Under the pieces are notes generated by a model, which had not been told where the DNA came from, searched no databases, and worked only from the letters and a program-made list of their open reading frames with translations. The position numbers and the translations under genes were made by a program. From positions 32,066,145 to 32,130,144 of the forward strand of contig CM076266.1 of the NCBI GenBank assembly GCA_038380795.1: 64,000 bases of DNA, read 5' to 3'. This DNA is from Pyrocephalus nanus (lineage: Eukaryota; Chordata; Aves; Passeriformes; Tyrannidae). This document shows positions 14,701-27,649 of this stretch, piece after piece. Positions within the stretch are counted from its first letter, which is position 1. The number at the start of each line of letters is the position of its first letter.

Positions 14701-17700
14701 TTTCAGTTACTATCTTTTTACTATGGGGGGATGTGTGTAATAAGAGTGTGTATGTGGAAAGAATGCTGTGAAAAACTATGCTTCCCTAGAGTGTAAAGTG
14801 AAGATTTATTTTTTCCCTTCCTCATTGTTGCACTAGACTGATTCCTCTGCATTTTCCATTAGTAATGTCTACTAAATATATACTGGCTGTGTCTTGACTG
14901 GGATCTATTTTGGGATGAAGAAAAAGGCAGCTAAGTTATTGTGAGTACCTAGGTTGTGGCAAGGGTAATGATACCAGTGATTCCTTGCTAGAAAATAGTT
15001 AAGACTTTGCTTCAACCAAAAATGCCGCCTCTAAACACCACAACTGTTTCATTAGCATATTATCATCAGACTAGAAAATCAATAATCGGGCTGCCTTGTG
15101 TATATATCTTTGTTACTAAAGAACAGAAAGATGTTAAAGCAAACCTGTATTCATAGAGGTGTTGCAATAGAATGTCACTTGGTGCCCATTTTTCAAATGT
15201 GATTGCTTCTCAGTGCAAGAATTGTTTTGCCATGTCAAGAGATTCAGGCTGCTGTGCTCTGGATCTCAAAAATCATGCTAAGTGAAAGCATGTGTGATTT
15301 CTTTCTTTTAGACAGGGTTATGAGTAAGCTAGTACAGCTACTAAATCATGTTTATTGCTAACTGATCAGACTTCAAGTTTGCATTTAGAAGCCCTGATTC
15401 TTCAGATTTTCTCTTATAGTTTTAAGTAAAGGATGTCTAGCAGATGCTGATGTGTATAACACCTTGTTGTACAAAGGTCTTTTTTTTCCTTCTGCTGTAT
15501 AACTTCATTTTCAGGGGAAAAAATCAAAATGTATGTTCTCCTCTTTATACTACCCTTCACATCCATTGTTAGTTTTCAACCACAGCAGAGCCCTGACTTA
15601 CCTAACTCCACCCCTGCACAATCAGACAATGTCTGTGTATTCCTCCCACACCTGCTTCCACCTTTCATGTACTCTGTTTTTCATTTGAGCTTAGCCACAG
15701 GTTCCCTTTTCTTTCACACTGGTTCATTGTCAGGCCTGCTTGAATTCCTGCATGCAGAAATGGTTCCCCTTGTGCTTTGAGGAGGTTGGTCTTGAAGATC
15801 AACCAGCACTCACAGGCTTTCCCTTCAGCCTCCATGGTAGTCTTCCAGGTCCTTCTACCGAGCAGATCCCTGAACAAGCTGAAACCTGTTCTCCTGAAGT
15901 GTCATGTTGCAATGATATCTACTGGGTCTTGCACTATATGCTGTACTGTTTGTCTTTCTCACTTCTCTCAAGACTTTAAACTTCACAATTTTCATGGTTG
16001 CTGTGGCCAAGGCTGCTCTTGGCTTCCACATTTCTGTCTCTTTCTTCTCTGTTTGCGAGCAACGAGTCCAGCAGAGCATATTCGCTAGTTGGCTCATTGA
16101 TGACTTGCATCAAGAAATCATTTTTAACAAACTAAAGACAATTCCTGGAGTGCTTATGTTTGGTTGTACCCTACTGGAAGATACTAATGGTTTTAGGGCC
16201 TGGTATGTGCCAGGGTCTGCAATCATGAAGCTTCCTTCAGCTTTCAAGTTAAGGCTTTTTCTACTGCCCCTCCTTGACCAGGAGGTCTGTAGGAGGCATC
16301 TAGTACAAAGTCACCCATGTTGGATTATTCTCTGATCCTTTCCTGTAAGCTCTCGAATGCCTTGTGACTCATTCCAAGCAAAACAGTGTGTGTTGCAAAC
16401 AACCTTTGCATGGATTGAAACCCATGCTCCTTACCTTCCCAGACTGGCTTTTCTAGAGAGTCTCTGTCCATCCATTGCAGCACTCCAGCCAGTGAGCTGT
16501 CCTACTCTAATTCCCCTGAGGTTATAGCTCTGCAGTGGTGCGTGGTTAAGTCTTCCTGTTACTTCCCATGCTGTGTACAAGTACCTGAGGTGGGCCCATA
16601 GACAGGCTGCTTCTACAAGGGAAGTATGAGAATCTTCTGTCTTGTGTTCTCCTTGTCTTCACTTCTCTCAATGTGACAAGTCTTATTCACAAACTTATTG
16701 TGCCTGGTGACAAAAGTACTCTTGGCACACTTTGTCAGATGGATCCTCGTTCCTGAAAGAGGTTCTCATGGTCACAGCATAAAAGCTCTGCTAATATCTG
16801 ATTTTTGACTCTGAATGCATCTACTCTGCCCTGAGCCTTTTGCTTCTCACTGGAGAGACTGAGAAACACCACTTCAGCTACATTGCCCACAGTGCTCAGT
16901 AGTCACTCTTGATTTTCTCAGTAGTTGCATTTTGGAAATGTCACTGGTGTCCGTATGGATGAGCAGGAAGGTGCAGTAGTTTCAGGATTGGATGAGCCTC
17001 AGTCCTCACAAAACAGCGTTCAACAAGCAGCAGACTTCCCAGGACCTCCTGCTTATGTTCCCTGTTGTGCAGTATGTTCATCCCCTCCTGCAGGTCTTTC
17101 ACCTGGCCGCTCAGCACCTCAAAGACAGCACAGCACCATCAGATGAGGGAGGACACTGTGATCCACAGCACCAGGGAGGGCAGTGTGTGCTTCCTGCAGG
17201 CCAGCACCTGCATGGTGACCTCTTCCCTGTGCCGTTCTTGAAGTTGAGATCTCTGATGTGCAAGGGACAGTTGATTTGGCAGTTATTGGAAACTTCACCT
17301 TGTAACAAGTTGCACAAACCTGAGCAGTGTTTCAGAGCCCTTTTTAGTTTTGTGAACATCTGTTAGCTGCCTCTCTTGGCCGAGCCCTGGCAGATGGATG
17401 CACTGTACGCAAATGTTTTGTTCTACTTCCAGTTGGTTTCTGATAGGTATATCACGTCAGTATTATTTTAACAGCTCCGTATTGTAAACTTACCTGTAAT
17501 AACTGCTATTTCTTCAACGCAGCTGTTCCTTAACAGTAATTATGTACGTTTTTATTTGGCTGGTGCTGTTGTGTTGGCTGGTGTTGCATAACTTCTTGGC
17601 TTCTCTACTTGCAGGGACCAAGCACAACTGATTTTCCTGTTCATGTTTTGCCAGGTCACATGCCTGTAATAATATACATCTCTTTCCCTTACCTTGAAAT

Positions 17701-19264
17701 ACTTAACAGTATTTAATAAATACCTCATTGTGTAAATGGGAGGCAGTTCTGCCATGTTGGAGATGCTGCAGTTGAAAAGCCTAAATTTTCTTCTCTTTCT
17801 CTATGTGTTATCTGTAAACATAATTTGTTGTAGGTGGAAACACTGCAGCTTTAGTCTGTGTTCTAGGAATTACTTTATTACTCTGTATGTCTTCTATAGA
17901 GGAATTTTAACTGAATAATGCTACTGGTGCTTAGTAGGGCTGGACAAAACTGGAAGATCTTCTTTTCTAATTGCTCCCCAGAAAAAAACAGTTAAAAGAA
18001 GGTATGGTGTGGGTTCTCTGACCAACTTGTAAAGTCAAAGGACTGATTGAGAGCTCTTCAATTACATTTCTAAACAATAAGCTAATATTATTTAGGCTGC
18101 TACCAGATTTATTGCTTCTTTGTTTCTATTTAAAAAAAGGCTATTGGAAACATTGTATTTAAACTTATTGCTTGTTTTAGGCTACTGGTCTTTGGATTTT
18201 TTTTTTCCTTTGGCTTGTGTAGCACTATTGTGAGGATATACTATTATGTAAGCACATGCATTTCTTTAATATGTCAGACATATTTCCAGACAGACTTTGT
18301 GCACAAAAAAGGAAATGAGAAACTTCTTAGTGACTAGCCACAGTTGGTGTTACTGTTGGTGGTAAATTCTTAATTTTGTTTGTCAAATAACTACACCCTA
18401 CCAGGCATGAATTTTAAAACAGTTTATATAAAAACAAACAGATAACATCTGATGATTGTTATGACTCATTTAAGGAAGTGATAAAACCCAAGAGTAGTAG
18501 AGATCCTTTCCTTTTTCAGCTTGATTTTTTTTATTAGCGCTGCTGTGCTTGCATGCCATTGAGAAATATCAAAAAGGAAATTTAGAAGGCAGATACTCTT
18601 GTAATTAATATTTGGTTGAATTGCAGATAGTGAGATAATTATAGAACAGAGAGACATGTTTCAGCTTATAAATTAAGTTTACAAAACCAGTTATTGTACA
18701 GTTTTAATTTTAGATTGTAAATACAATCAATTTGATTAAAGCTATTCTAACTGATTTTTGTGGAAATTCGTGCATTTTAAAAACTGCTGATATATGTCAA
18801 TCAAAAAAGGGAGAACAATTATTTTTATTTTTTTTTTTACATCAGTGTTACCATCCATCACCTGCCTTAACTGCTGTTGTTATACAAAATGATTGCAATT
18901 GCTTGACTTTTTTTTAGAAACATAACCAGAGGTTTTTTTCAGCATACTGTGTAATTTACTTTGCTAGATCAACTTTGATTGCTTTTACTTAAATATGTAG
19001 CTGTACATGATTCTGTATGTTGTAAAGATAAATGTTCCTGGGCCTTGTTTTTTATGCAGATGCTCTAGGTAGAGCTTCAGCTGAGGAAGATCAGTTTAAT
19101 GAGAAGTTAAGAGTGTTTTTCCTAAAGTCAATGGAAGGAACATTTATTTTTAAACTAAGTAAAATTACAGACTCTAGCCTCTAGAACAGGGCACACTCCC
19201 CCAAAAATTACCAATCTGATCACCAAGAAAGAGAACAAATTAAATAGAGGTAGGATGCTGGCTT

Positions 19265-19266
<2 letters not shown>

Positions 19267-19293
<27 letters not shown>
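19267..19293. repeat. Poly(T) tract, 27 T
   Basis: An uninterrupted run of 27 T on the + strand inside intron 1. It could be the reversed poly(A) tail of an old - strand retroinsertion, but no recognisable body is attached, so it is annotated as low complexity. Other similar tracts are at 37296-37312, 41181-41199 and 47455-47477. Confidence 0.9.
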
Positions 19294-19295
<2 letters not shown>

Positions 19296-21540
19296 TGGAA
19301 CAGCTGTTCACCAACTGATTTTGTTTGCCATGATAAAAAACCTTATTTGTCAAACAGAACATTTTGTTTGACATGATTAAAGGTACATAAATTGCCCTTT
19401 ATAGACACAATTTCCAGTTATTTATATAACATTTGTATATTGCAACTGTGTTTGGTAGGTAAGCCCTTTGCCTTATAGTTCAGGAAGAAGATGACCATAT
19501 TCTATTGAGTGAAGCAAAGTGGTACTAGTCTGAGGCTTTAACTCTCAAGCACAAGTGAGTTGCCTTTGCTGTGAAGACATAAAGGAAGGGCAGAACATAA
19601 ATATGGAACAGAGGAAATGTGTTTTGCTCAAGGTCAAAGAATATACCTACTATTTGTATTCTGTGCTTTGCATTGACAGAACCTTTGGAAAAGCCAGGCA
19701 AACAAGAAAGTTCAGTGTCTTTTCTTGCTGGTGATGGGGCCGACTTACTGTAACCCATTTGGTACATGGGATTTTAGCTAATCCTAATACAGCAAATAAT
19801 TTGGAATGCACTGCTTTTGTTAAATAAGATAATGAACTTCTCTCTGTCACATTCAGTGGTTTGTTGTATGACTGGATATTTGCTGTGTTTGCATTTACGG
19901 TAGCCCAGGCTGGGTGTGTGATGAGTATAAACTTCCAGATCCTGGAGGCAATGTAGAAGATGAGCATTTGCATGTTGAAACAGTAGTTCTCAAACCAGGT
20001 CTGCTTTCCCAGACCATATTCCATATGCACTTGCTAGTCCACATATATCAACTCTATAGCTGTGTTTTCTTTGGGGGAGAGGTGAAGGAGTAGGTCTCAC
20101 TTGGAAAACTATGTTGGGGGTTAATGCATTCAAAAATAATGAACTTCAGCTTTTTGACAAAAGGCATTTTTTGTCTTTGACTGTTCTTGAAAGAAAAATG
20201 TAGGGCTTGATGACCACTGTTAGATAAGGAATTTTGAAACATCTAAGGCTGTAGTTTTTGCTGCAGAATACTTTGAGTTGAAATTATCACTGGTGCATAT
20301 TTTGAGTAAAGTCACAAGCGTCCACTTCCAGGTGCTGGGGGAGGTGTTTAGCCAGAAGGTGAACTTGGTGGCAGTGAAGGCACCAGGCAAGCAGGAAAGT
20401 GTGTATCTGTTTTCAGAAATAGCTTCTAGAGAATGGTGGCAGTATCTCCAAGGAGAGGTTTAAGTTTGCTTTAGAGGCTGCAGAGGTGGCAGGAGCTGGT
20501 GAGAGACACAGACAGTGGCAGTACAGGTGTCAGGTGAAAGCTTTTGAGAGCCCAAGGGGATTGCAGCTGGGGAGCTGAGGGCTTGCAGAAGTGACAGAAA
20601 GGGTATGTATGCATGCTTGTTTCTGGAAGTAAAACTAAAGTGTACAACGTGCTTGAATTTCTACTGAAGAGTAAAGATATATAACTCAGAGATGGCATAT
20701 TGGCTTATGTGTTGTGGCTTGCATTACTGCTGTTTCTTGTCAAGCTCAGAGGATCAATTGTAACTAAGGCTGTAAATAGTTTAGTGTATTATGGCCACTT
20801 CATGATATGGAGAACCTGTTTCTTGCTTCAGTTGTCTCATGGTATAAAACAGGCTCCTGGGTGAAGACAGAAAAAAAATTCTCTTCCCCCATCTTGAGGG
20901 TCGCTAAGAAAACCACCCAGATGCCACAAATGGATACAATATGCTGTACAATTTAATAATGACTGAACAATGTCTTATTATTGGTGAACATTTTGTGTGC
21001 ATTTATCTTTAAGGTGTACTAAATTTAAATGGAAGAAGTTATATTGTTACAGAAAAGAATGGATGTGACCTTAATTTGCAGAACTTGTCTCCTGTAGAGC
21101 TCTACCTCAAAATACTTCTGTCTTGTACAAGTCTAATACTTCACTAACAGATCGTCAATAAACATTTTAAGTCTAGTAGTATTCCTGAAGTATGAGATAG
21201 AAAAAAGGAGAATAATCTGGGAACTGCTTTCAACCTTCTTTTGCTTATGTAGGGATCATTAAAATAAGGTAATGATCAAGGAAGTAATTTATTGTGAGGA
21301 GTGATATGGGGCAAAGGAAAGCTGGTGATGTCCTTCTGTAGGCTCTGTGGTCAAGGTAGTTCTCAAGCATTCATGTGTAACAGCAAGCAACAGAGGTGAG
21401 TTTTAGGTATCATCTTTACAAGGCTGTAGTTCCCCCTTTCCCCTTTTATTTTGGTTTATTATTTGGTATCCAGTGCTTTTCTTTGTTAGAAAGAGGTGCG
21501 CCTGACTTCTGTCCTTAACCTTGTATGTTTATGATCAGTC

Positions 21541-21595
21541 TAGAGGTTGGATTCTATAATGTTGGAGGCCTTTTCCAACTGAAATGGTTTTGTGT
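21541..21595 (+). mobile_element. Degraded CR1 LINE 3'-end fragment
   Basis: The block reads as the CR1 3' end in the sense orientation: TTGGATTCTATAATG, then TTGGAGGCCTTTTCCAACTGAAATGGTTTTGTG, corresponding to the familiar gene-terminal CR1 sequence that precedes the ATTCTATGA tail. It is short and diverged, with no coding capacity. Confidence 0.55.
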
Positions 21596-22678
21596 TGACA
21601 GATGGCATCAAAGTACCAGGAACTGCAGAACCTATAGGAATAATCCTGTTTCCCCTTTGAGATGCATCGTGATCATGCTTTGAGACATCTGCCTCATCAG
21701 AAGGGACAACAGTTCCAAATAAGTTACATGTTTTATATTCTATCTGATAACAAGATCAATAATCCTGTATCAGTCCAAGTCATAAAAAGTCCAAACCCAG
21801 AAACTGTTTGTTACAAGTGAAGTGACAAGACTAAATGAGTCCATGGAAAAGAAGCAAAGCTCTTGGTGCAGTTGGTCATGGAACTCTTTGTAGATGAGAA
21901 AGCTGGTCATTGTTAAGTGTCCTCTACTAATTCTGTAAGCTAATGTGTTTAATATGTTTAACTTACTTGTAGCAAGTAGTTTGACGGAAGACTTATTAAT
22001 GGGAACAGTGATTTATATCAAAGTTGTTCAGAGGTTAGATGGAACGAAACAGCCAGAATTACTTGCTTTAAACTGAATAATTGGATTTGGTCCTGTCACG
22101 GTGTTCGGAGACCACACTTGAGAACAATCAAGACTTCTTTTCATCATAGAAAGTGCTAGAGTATACAGCTACAGCACAACAGAGAAGTCGAGGATTTAGC
22201 CATTTATCTTTCCTTGAAGCTGAGGGCTATGTGAGGTTTCTGTTTTTAAATATTTGCTGGTGACGGGTTTTTGTGTGTTTCTGTTAGTGTAATAGAGAGT
22301 GCCTGTAATTCAAGGCCTGCTCATGATGTGTTAGTAAAGAAGTGGTCCCTGATTGTCAAAACAGTGTAGTGTGGGCGAGTTAAGTTCATGGCATCTTAGT
22401 ACTATCCTGTTGCAAATGCCTCCTTTGGTGGCTTCCTAATTTACCATAGTTAGAATTTTCCACTGCAGTTCTATAAATTTCCAATAAAAGCAACTTAAGC
22501 AGGGGGATTTTTTTTGGTGTGTTGTGACTTTATTGGTATTTGTTGATAAAGTCTTGGTGAAGAGGGTAGTGCTTGAAAAATTGTATTTGAGTTGCTGCTT
22601 GATTAATAGAAAGTGTTGAGGATGTTCCACTTCAGAAGTCTAAGCATGGATATGTCTCCATTAAAATCATGGAAACTG

Positions 22679-22722
22679 TAGAATCATTTAGGTTGGAAAA
22701 GACCTTTGAGATCTTCAAGTTT
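22679..22722 (-). mobile_element. CR1 LINE 3'-tip fragment
   Basis: TAGAATCATTTAGGTTGGAAAAGACCTTTGAGATC is the reverse complement of the CR1 3' terminus. Only about 45 bases remain, typical for heavily 5'-truncated CR1 copies in bird genomes. Confidence 0.75.
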
Positions 22723-25700
22723 AACAAACTAATGTTTGTGCATGTATTAATATGCATTGACAGTTCTTTTGATAACATTAGTAAAAAAGACTTTAATCAA
22801 GTTATTTGGCAGCACCTGGAATACACATGAATGGCTATTTGAAAGAATATGGAGGTTTTTCGGAAACCTTAGTTATGGAATGTAATACGGCTTTAAAGTG
22901 TCGTCAATAAGAACATAGAGCCATCAAAGTAACAAAATTACTATTTTAAGAAAAATGAATGAATTTCAGGAAGCCGTTAGTGAACTGTCTCTTACATCAC
23001 CCTCTTCTTCCATCCTCCTTCTTATAAAGTGTTAGGCTGTGAATGCTCCTGATTAATGACATCTCTTAAAACTGCATGCTTGTTATTGTCTCCTAATGCT
23101 TCTTAGTTCTAGAGCTTTCAGAAATGTGAGGTTGTCTTGCATATTCAAATTAAGACCCAGAAAAGAAGTGAGGCCTGCTGACAAAGTGGTTCCAAAAGTC
23201 TGAATTGTGGTGTAGTTCCTCTGTTGTGTAGTGTGTTCAGGATGAAACTGCTTAGGAGAGAACTCCTGTTTATGAATATGTGTAAGTGGCTAATAACATC
23301 ATATATGCCATATATACCAAACACCCAGTTGCATTATGGTATGAGTCAAAAGTATAAACAAGCTTCAAATATATAGAATAAACTTTTCTTCAGACTATTT
23401 GCTTTGTTTTGTTTCTTAAACATTAAGTGTAAATAAGCATTGCAGCCTTTTAAACTGCTTTTCATTTAACATACTTCTCTTGCTAATTGAATATGCAGCT
23501 TGATAATTTTCTTCAATAGAAAAGACTGGAAGAAGTGTAACAATACAGAATGACAGATGATGTCTGTACTACTGTACAATAGCTTCCTCTCTGAGGTTAT
23601 CAGAACACCATGGTTTTTTTCCCAGTTACGTAGTCTGTATGACAACATTTCAAATGTTTAAATGCTTTGACCTCAGTCGTCTGAAGAAAGTTCCCTTGTA
23701 TATCTAAATCACTTGTCCATGAGTGAAAATCTGGGGTTAAAGGCAGGATCAGTGCATGCAAGAGATTTTTGAAGTGGACTGCTTTCAGATGTCCTGGTAT
23801 GGGTGTTGTAATTTTAAGCTGAGCTATAGTTCAGTTTTCCTTTAACGAGGGAGCTTCCTTTTGGCACAGTTGTTCTGTTCCACTGAGAAAAGGGCATCTT
23901 ATCCTCTCTTTGAGTTCCTGTCAGTGTACAGGGACCTCAGACAACATAAATAGCTTTTAGTATACAGTAGACCTGGTTATAAATATTTAAAAATAGCCAT
24001 TTATTTGTCTCATTATGCTTGAATGATTTTGTTTTATATGCTTATTTTTTTTTTTAAAGTAATGCTTCTGCTAACATTGATTTTTGATTATGAACATTGG
24101 TTCAAAATTGATAAGACGGGTCCTTTTGGAGACCTCAGTTTTTGAGGAAGTCTGTAAAAGGTTGTCAAATCAGATATGAAATTATTCTATATAAATGAAT
24201 TTAATCCCAGACAGAAGCTCAGAAGCTGTTGCTAAGATAAGCAAAAGCTATGATGTCATCCTGTCCCAAATATCAAAGTATTTTCTAATGTTAATAAAAA
24301 GGTACCACTTTCTGCCAAATTTGAATGCCTTATTGTCGTTCTGAGACAGTCTCATTTGATTAGGGTTAGAGTGCAGTAGAAGCTAGTTTGATTCTGTTTG
24401 TTCTGTACATGGGAGATATTTACAATGTGCTGTTGGTGACACTTTTCCAGCCTAGTTTATAGGCAGTTGATTTTCTTCTATAGAGTCAGTCCTGTGAAGA
24501 AATGTAGGAATAAAACCAAATAATTTGGTGGATAGGTTGATTTCTTTGTATGTGTCCAGATGTAGGTGAAGTAACACTGGAAAAAGGGATGGATATGCTT
24601 ATAATATGCATATGATCTAGACAAATGAGAAACTTTATCATTACAAACATGAGTAGTTGCCTATAGGACAAGTATATTCAAATTTTTCCTATTTAAATAT
24701 TTCTTAACATGTTGTTTTTGGCAGCAGGTGAGAAAGTTTCAGTATTGCTGCTCTTAGTTGTTGTTTCCTCGTATATCTCGTGTTTATTTTTTCAAGCTCT
24801 CTTCTGTATCAGTTTGAGGTAGAACACAGTCTTTTGGAATTGTGGAAGGATGAAAGCTTGGTTTAAACGTTCAAGTAAAGATGTTCTTCACCCCCAGAAA
24901 AACCCAGTTGAACATAAAGTTGTATTAATGCATATGTAATTAAGATATCTGATTGCAGAAATTTACTTGATGTGTTAAAACATCCCCAGGGCTGTAAGCT
25001 GTGTTGTTCTTGTTTTATATGTCACAGTAAAAGCAATTATTGTATTCTGTGTAGATGGCTTTTCTACAGATTTGATAGTATCAGAAATACTTATTCTCGA
25101 GACTTAGTTTCTAAGTAGTTAGAAACATAATGCAATTTTTTTCTTTCTCTTTTTTCTCTATCTGATATTTGAAGAAAATTCATTTGGTCTAGATCAACTC
25201 TTGCATTTTTTTTTTTTTTTCAGCATTTAAAAATTCCCTGCTAGCTGTAAAATCTTTAATTACAAATGTTAAGATAAAGTTCTTGTAGCTATTGAGTGTA
25301 GCATATTTGAGTCGTATTGCTAGAAGGTCTTTTGCTTAGGTGTCCAGTCTGGATGATGCATTTTATGTATTTGTCTTAATGTTTGGTTTACTGTGTATTT
25401 GACTTGGTATTTTATTTTTCTATCTGTTAATAGGATCAATTGTGTTTGTAAGGACATCTTAAAGGTGTTGAATCCTTGTTCAAGTTCAGGCAGAGAATGC
25501 AGGTGGGGACTTCATCTCTAGGGCCATGATTTTTATTTACGGATGCCAGCCCTAGAGTTCCTAGGGCTGGTAAGAATTGCTGTGGTTGCATCTCATGGAG
25601 CATGGCTGGTATAAGTTTACTCTGCAAGTTCAAATTTGCCTTAGAAGAAAATCATGGCAGTAGAATTTTTATGGGTAGACTTTATGCAAGGCTGCAATAA

Positions 25701-27006
25701 TTGTCTCTCTTCCAGAAGTCACTGTGAAAGCCAAAAGACTTAAGTTTTTTGTTGTGCATGCTCCAATTTCACTTAAAATCAGTCTTTCCTTTAACTTGTA
25801 TTTGTGCTGCTAGATGGCAGTGTTTGGATTAAGGTGTATGGAAATGTGGTCTATGGCTTTATTAGGAAGACAGGTAACTTCTGTTGCTTATTTTAAAGTA
25901 ATTAAAAACGCATTTTCAGAGCGCACCCTTTTCAGTAGTTCTTGGCTGGTTAGAACTCCTATGCAAACGATGTTAATGCTCTCTAAGGCAGAGAATTCTA
26001 AGTGTTAAACAAATCAAGAGCAACTAATTTGCCTTCCATGTATTGAATGTGGTCAGCTTTTCTTACTAAATAGTCCCTCGAGTTGTAAATTTACAATAAG
26101 AGTCCTACAGCATTATTTTTTTCTCTTTACAAGTAAAGCACATGGGTCTTTCTTAAAAGTACTGCATTGTAGATTGTCCTCTACATAGTTATTCACAAAA
26201 TGAAAAAATAATAAAATACTACCAACAATATAAGTAGTTGTCCAAAAGACAAAGGATGAAGTAGTTACAAATGAGGTAGGTTTTCTTTTTTTGGCTGATT
26301 TTTAGATCTGTCTCAGTTTCCCTTTGCATTTTGTGAACTGAACTTTCCTGTAAAATTAGTACCATATATGCTGGCATACATGAATCAGTTGTGTCAGAAT
26401 CAACACCTTACTTTTAAACTGACTTCTCCCAGAACGTCCTAGTCATACACAGAGAAAACATTACACTTACTAGTACATGAGAAAATTGGCTACTTGCTTT
26501 CTTTAAACAGAAACTAAAGGAGCTCAGCTGCATAACTATGTGATGTTAGGCAGGGCAAATAAGAAACAAAAGTGGATCCCTTTTTAAATGTCCCTTCTGA
26601 AGGACCTTGGATTGGCTCCTAGAAGTTTCAAGTTCTGACAGGTCTTTTTGTCTAGTTATGTCTTCCCTTATAAAGGTTATTTTAGACTTTTCAGACATTT
26701 AAGATACTCTGTTGTACTTGAGAATTGCAAGAGGAAAGTGGAAGAAATTTTGGCAAGAAAGTACATATCTTAAGATATGGCTTCATGGTAAGGGTGAGCT
26801 GGACTAACTAGATCCTGATCTCCACAGGGGAGGTGTCATTCTCACTTTGTCCTATCTCCTGTCCCATAAGCTGATTAAACTTGTGAAGCTGGCAAAAAAC
26901 TAAAAAATGTCAAAAAACACCCAACAAACTGAAACAGAACTTGGCAGTGCTAGCTTTCTGAAATGAATATTAACTAAGATACACGTTCACTCTATAATCA
27001 GAATTA

Positions 27007-27560
27007 GAGAATCATAAAATGGTTTGGGTTGGAAGGCACCATCATCTAGTTCCAACCCCCCTGGTGTGGACAGGAACACCTTCAACTAGACCAGGTTGCT
27101 CAGAGCTCCATCCAGTCTGGCCTTGAACACCTCAGGAATGGGGCAGCCACAGCTTCCCTGGGCAACCTGTTCCAGTGCCTCACCACCCTCACAGTAAAGA
27201 ATTTTTTCCCAATATCTAATCTAAACCTATTCTCTTTCAGTTTGAAGCCATTCCTCTTGTCCTGTCACTAGATGCTCTTACAAATAGTCTCTCTTCATCT
27301 TTGTTGGAGCCTCCCTTCAGGTACTAGAAGGCCGCAATTAGGTCACCTCAAAGCCTTCTCTTTTCCAGGCTGAACAATCCCAATTTTCTCAGCCTTTCCT
27401 CACAGGAGAGTTGCTCCATCCCTCTCATCATCTTGGTGGCCCTCCCTTGGACTTGCTCCAACAGGCCAATGTCCCTCCTGTCCTGGGGACCCCAGAGCTG
27501 GATGCAGCGTTGCAGGTTTGGGTCTCACAAGAGCAGAGTAGTGGGACAGAATCACTTCCC
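27007..27560 (-). mobile_element. CR1 LINE, 5'-truncated copy, antisense to SLC4A7
   Basis: About 550 bases of CR1, oriented on the - strand: its 3' tail (reverse complement of ATTTTATGATTC) is at the left end. It contains the 3' part of the reverse-transcriptase frame in decayed form followed by the conserved 3' untranslated region. Small open frames inside it are remnants, not genes. The copy ends about 15 bases from the 3' end of the tRNA-Gly gene. It is very similar over about 450 bases to the opposite-strand copy at 28938-29402. Confidence 0.92.
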
Positions 27561-27561
27561 C

Positions 27562-27565
27562 AAAA
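27562..27565 (-). terminator. Pol III terminator of tRNA-Gly
   Basis: A run of four T on the - strand, nine bases after the mature tRNA 3' end. It is the minimum length usually needed for pol III termination; a weak terminator may allow some read-through into the adjoining CR1. Confidence 0.75.
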
Positions 27566-27574
27566 GGACCAACT

Positions 27575-27645
27575 TGCATTGGCCGGGAATCGAACCCGGG
27601 CCTCCCGCGTGGCAGGCGAGAATTCTACCACTGAACCACCAATGC
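27575..27645 (-). tRNA. tRNA-Gly (anticodon GCC)
   Basis: On the - strand these 71 bases form a complete intronless cloverleaf matching the vertebrate tRNA-Gly(GCC) sequence: acceptor stem GCATTGG/CCAATGC with discriminator A, anticodon loop CTGCCAC (GCC anticodon at 27611-27613), A box TGGTTCAGTGG (27628-27638) and B box GGTTCGATTCC (27586-27596). I see no mismatch breaking a stem. A T4 pol III terminator follows at 27562-27565. CCA is not encoded, as usual in eukaryotes. The gene lies inside SLC4A7 intron 1 in the opposite orientation, so it is an independent pol III unit. The intact promoter boxes and terminator argue for a functional gene rather than a SINE, although expression cannot be judged here. 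Confidence 0.96.
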
Positions 27646-27649
27646 TAAT

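Larger units (their letters stand above)
8228..26999 (+). other. SLC4A7 intron 1, proximal part
   Basis: First part of the 34.6-kb intron 1 (8228-42793). After the CpG island ends near 8760 the sequence is AT-rich. I support only short CR1 remnants (21541-21595, 22679-22722) and homopolymer tracts (notably T27 at 19267-19293). The stretch 15540-17400 is less AT-rich and C/T-biased on the + strand and looks like it could be an old retroelement, but I could not identify a family. No exon or RNA gene is supported. Confidence 0.5.

Noticed and set aside
27575..27645. tRNA-derived SINE
   Set aside because: The sequence is a full undamaged tRNA with pol III terminator directly after it and no SINE body attached on its 3' side.
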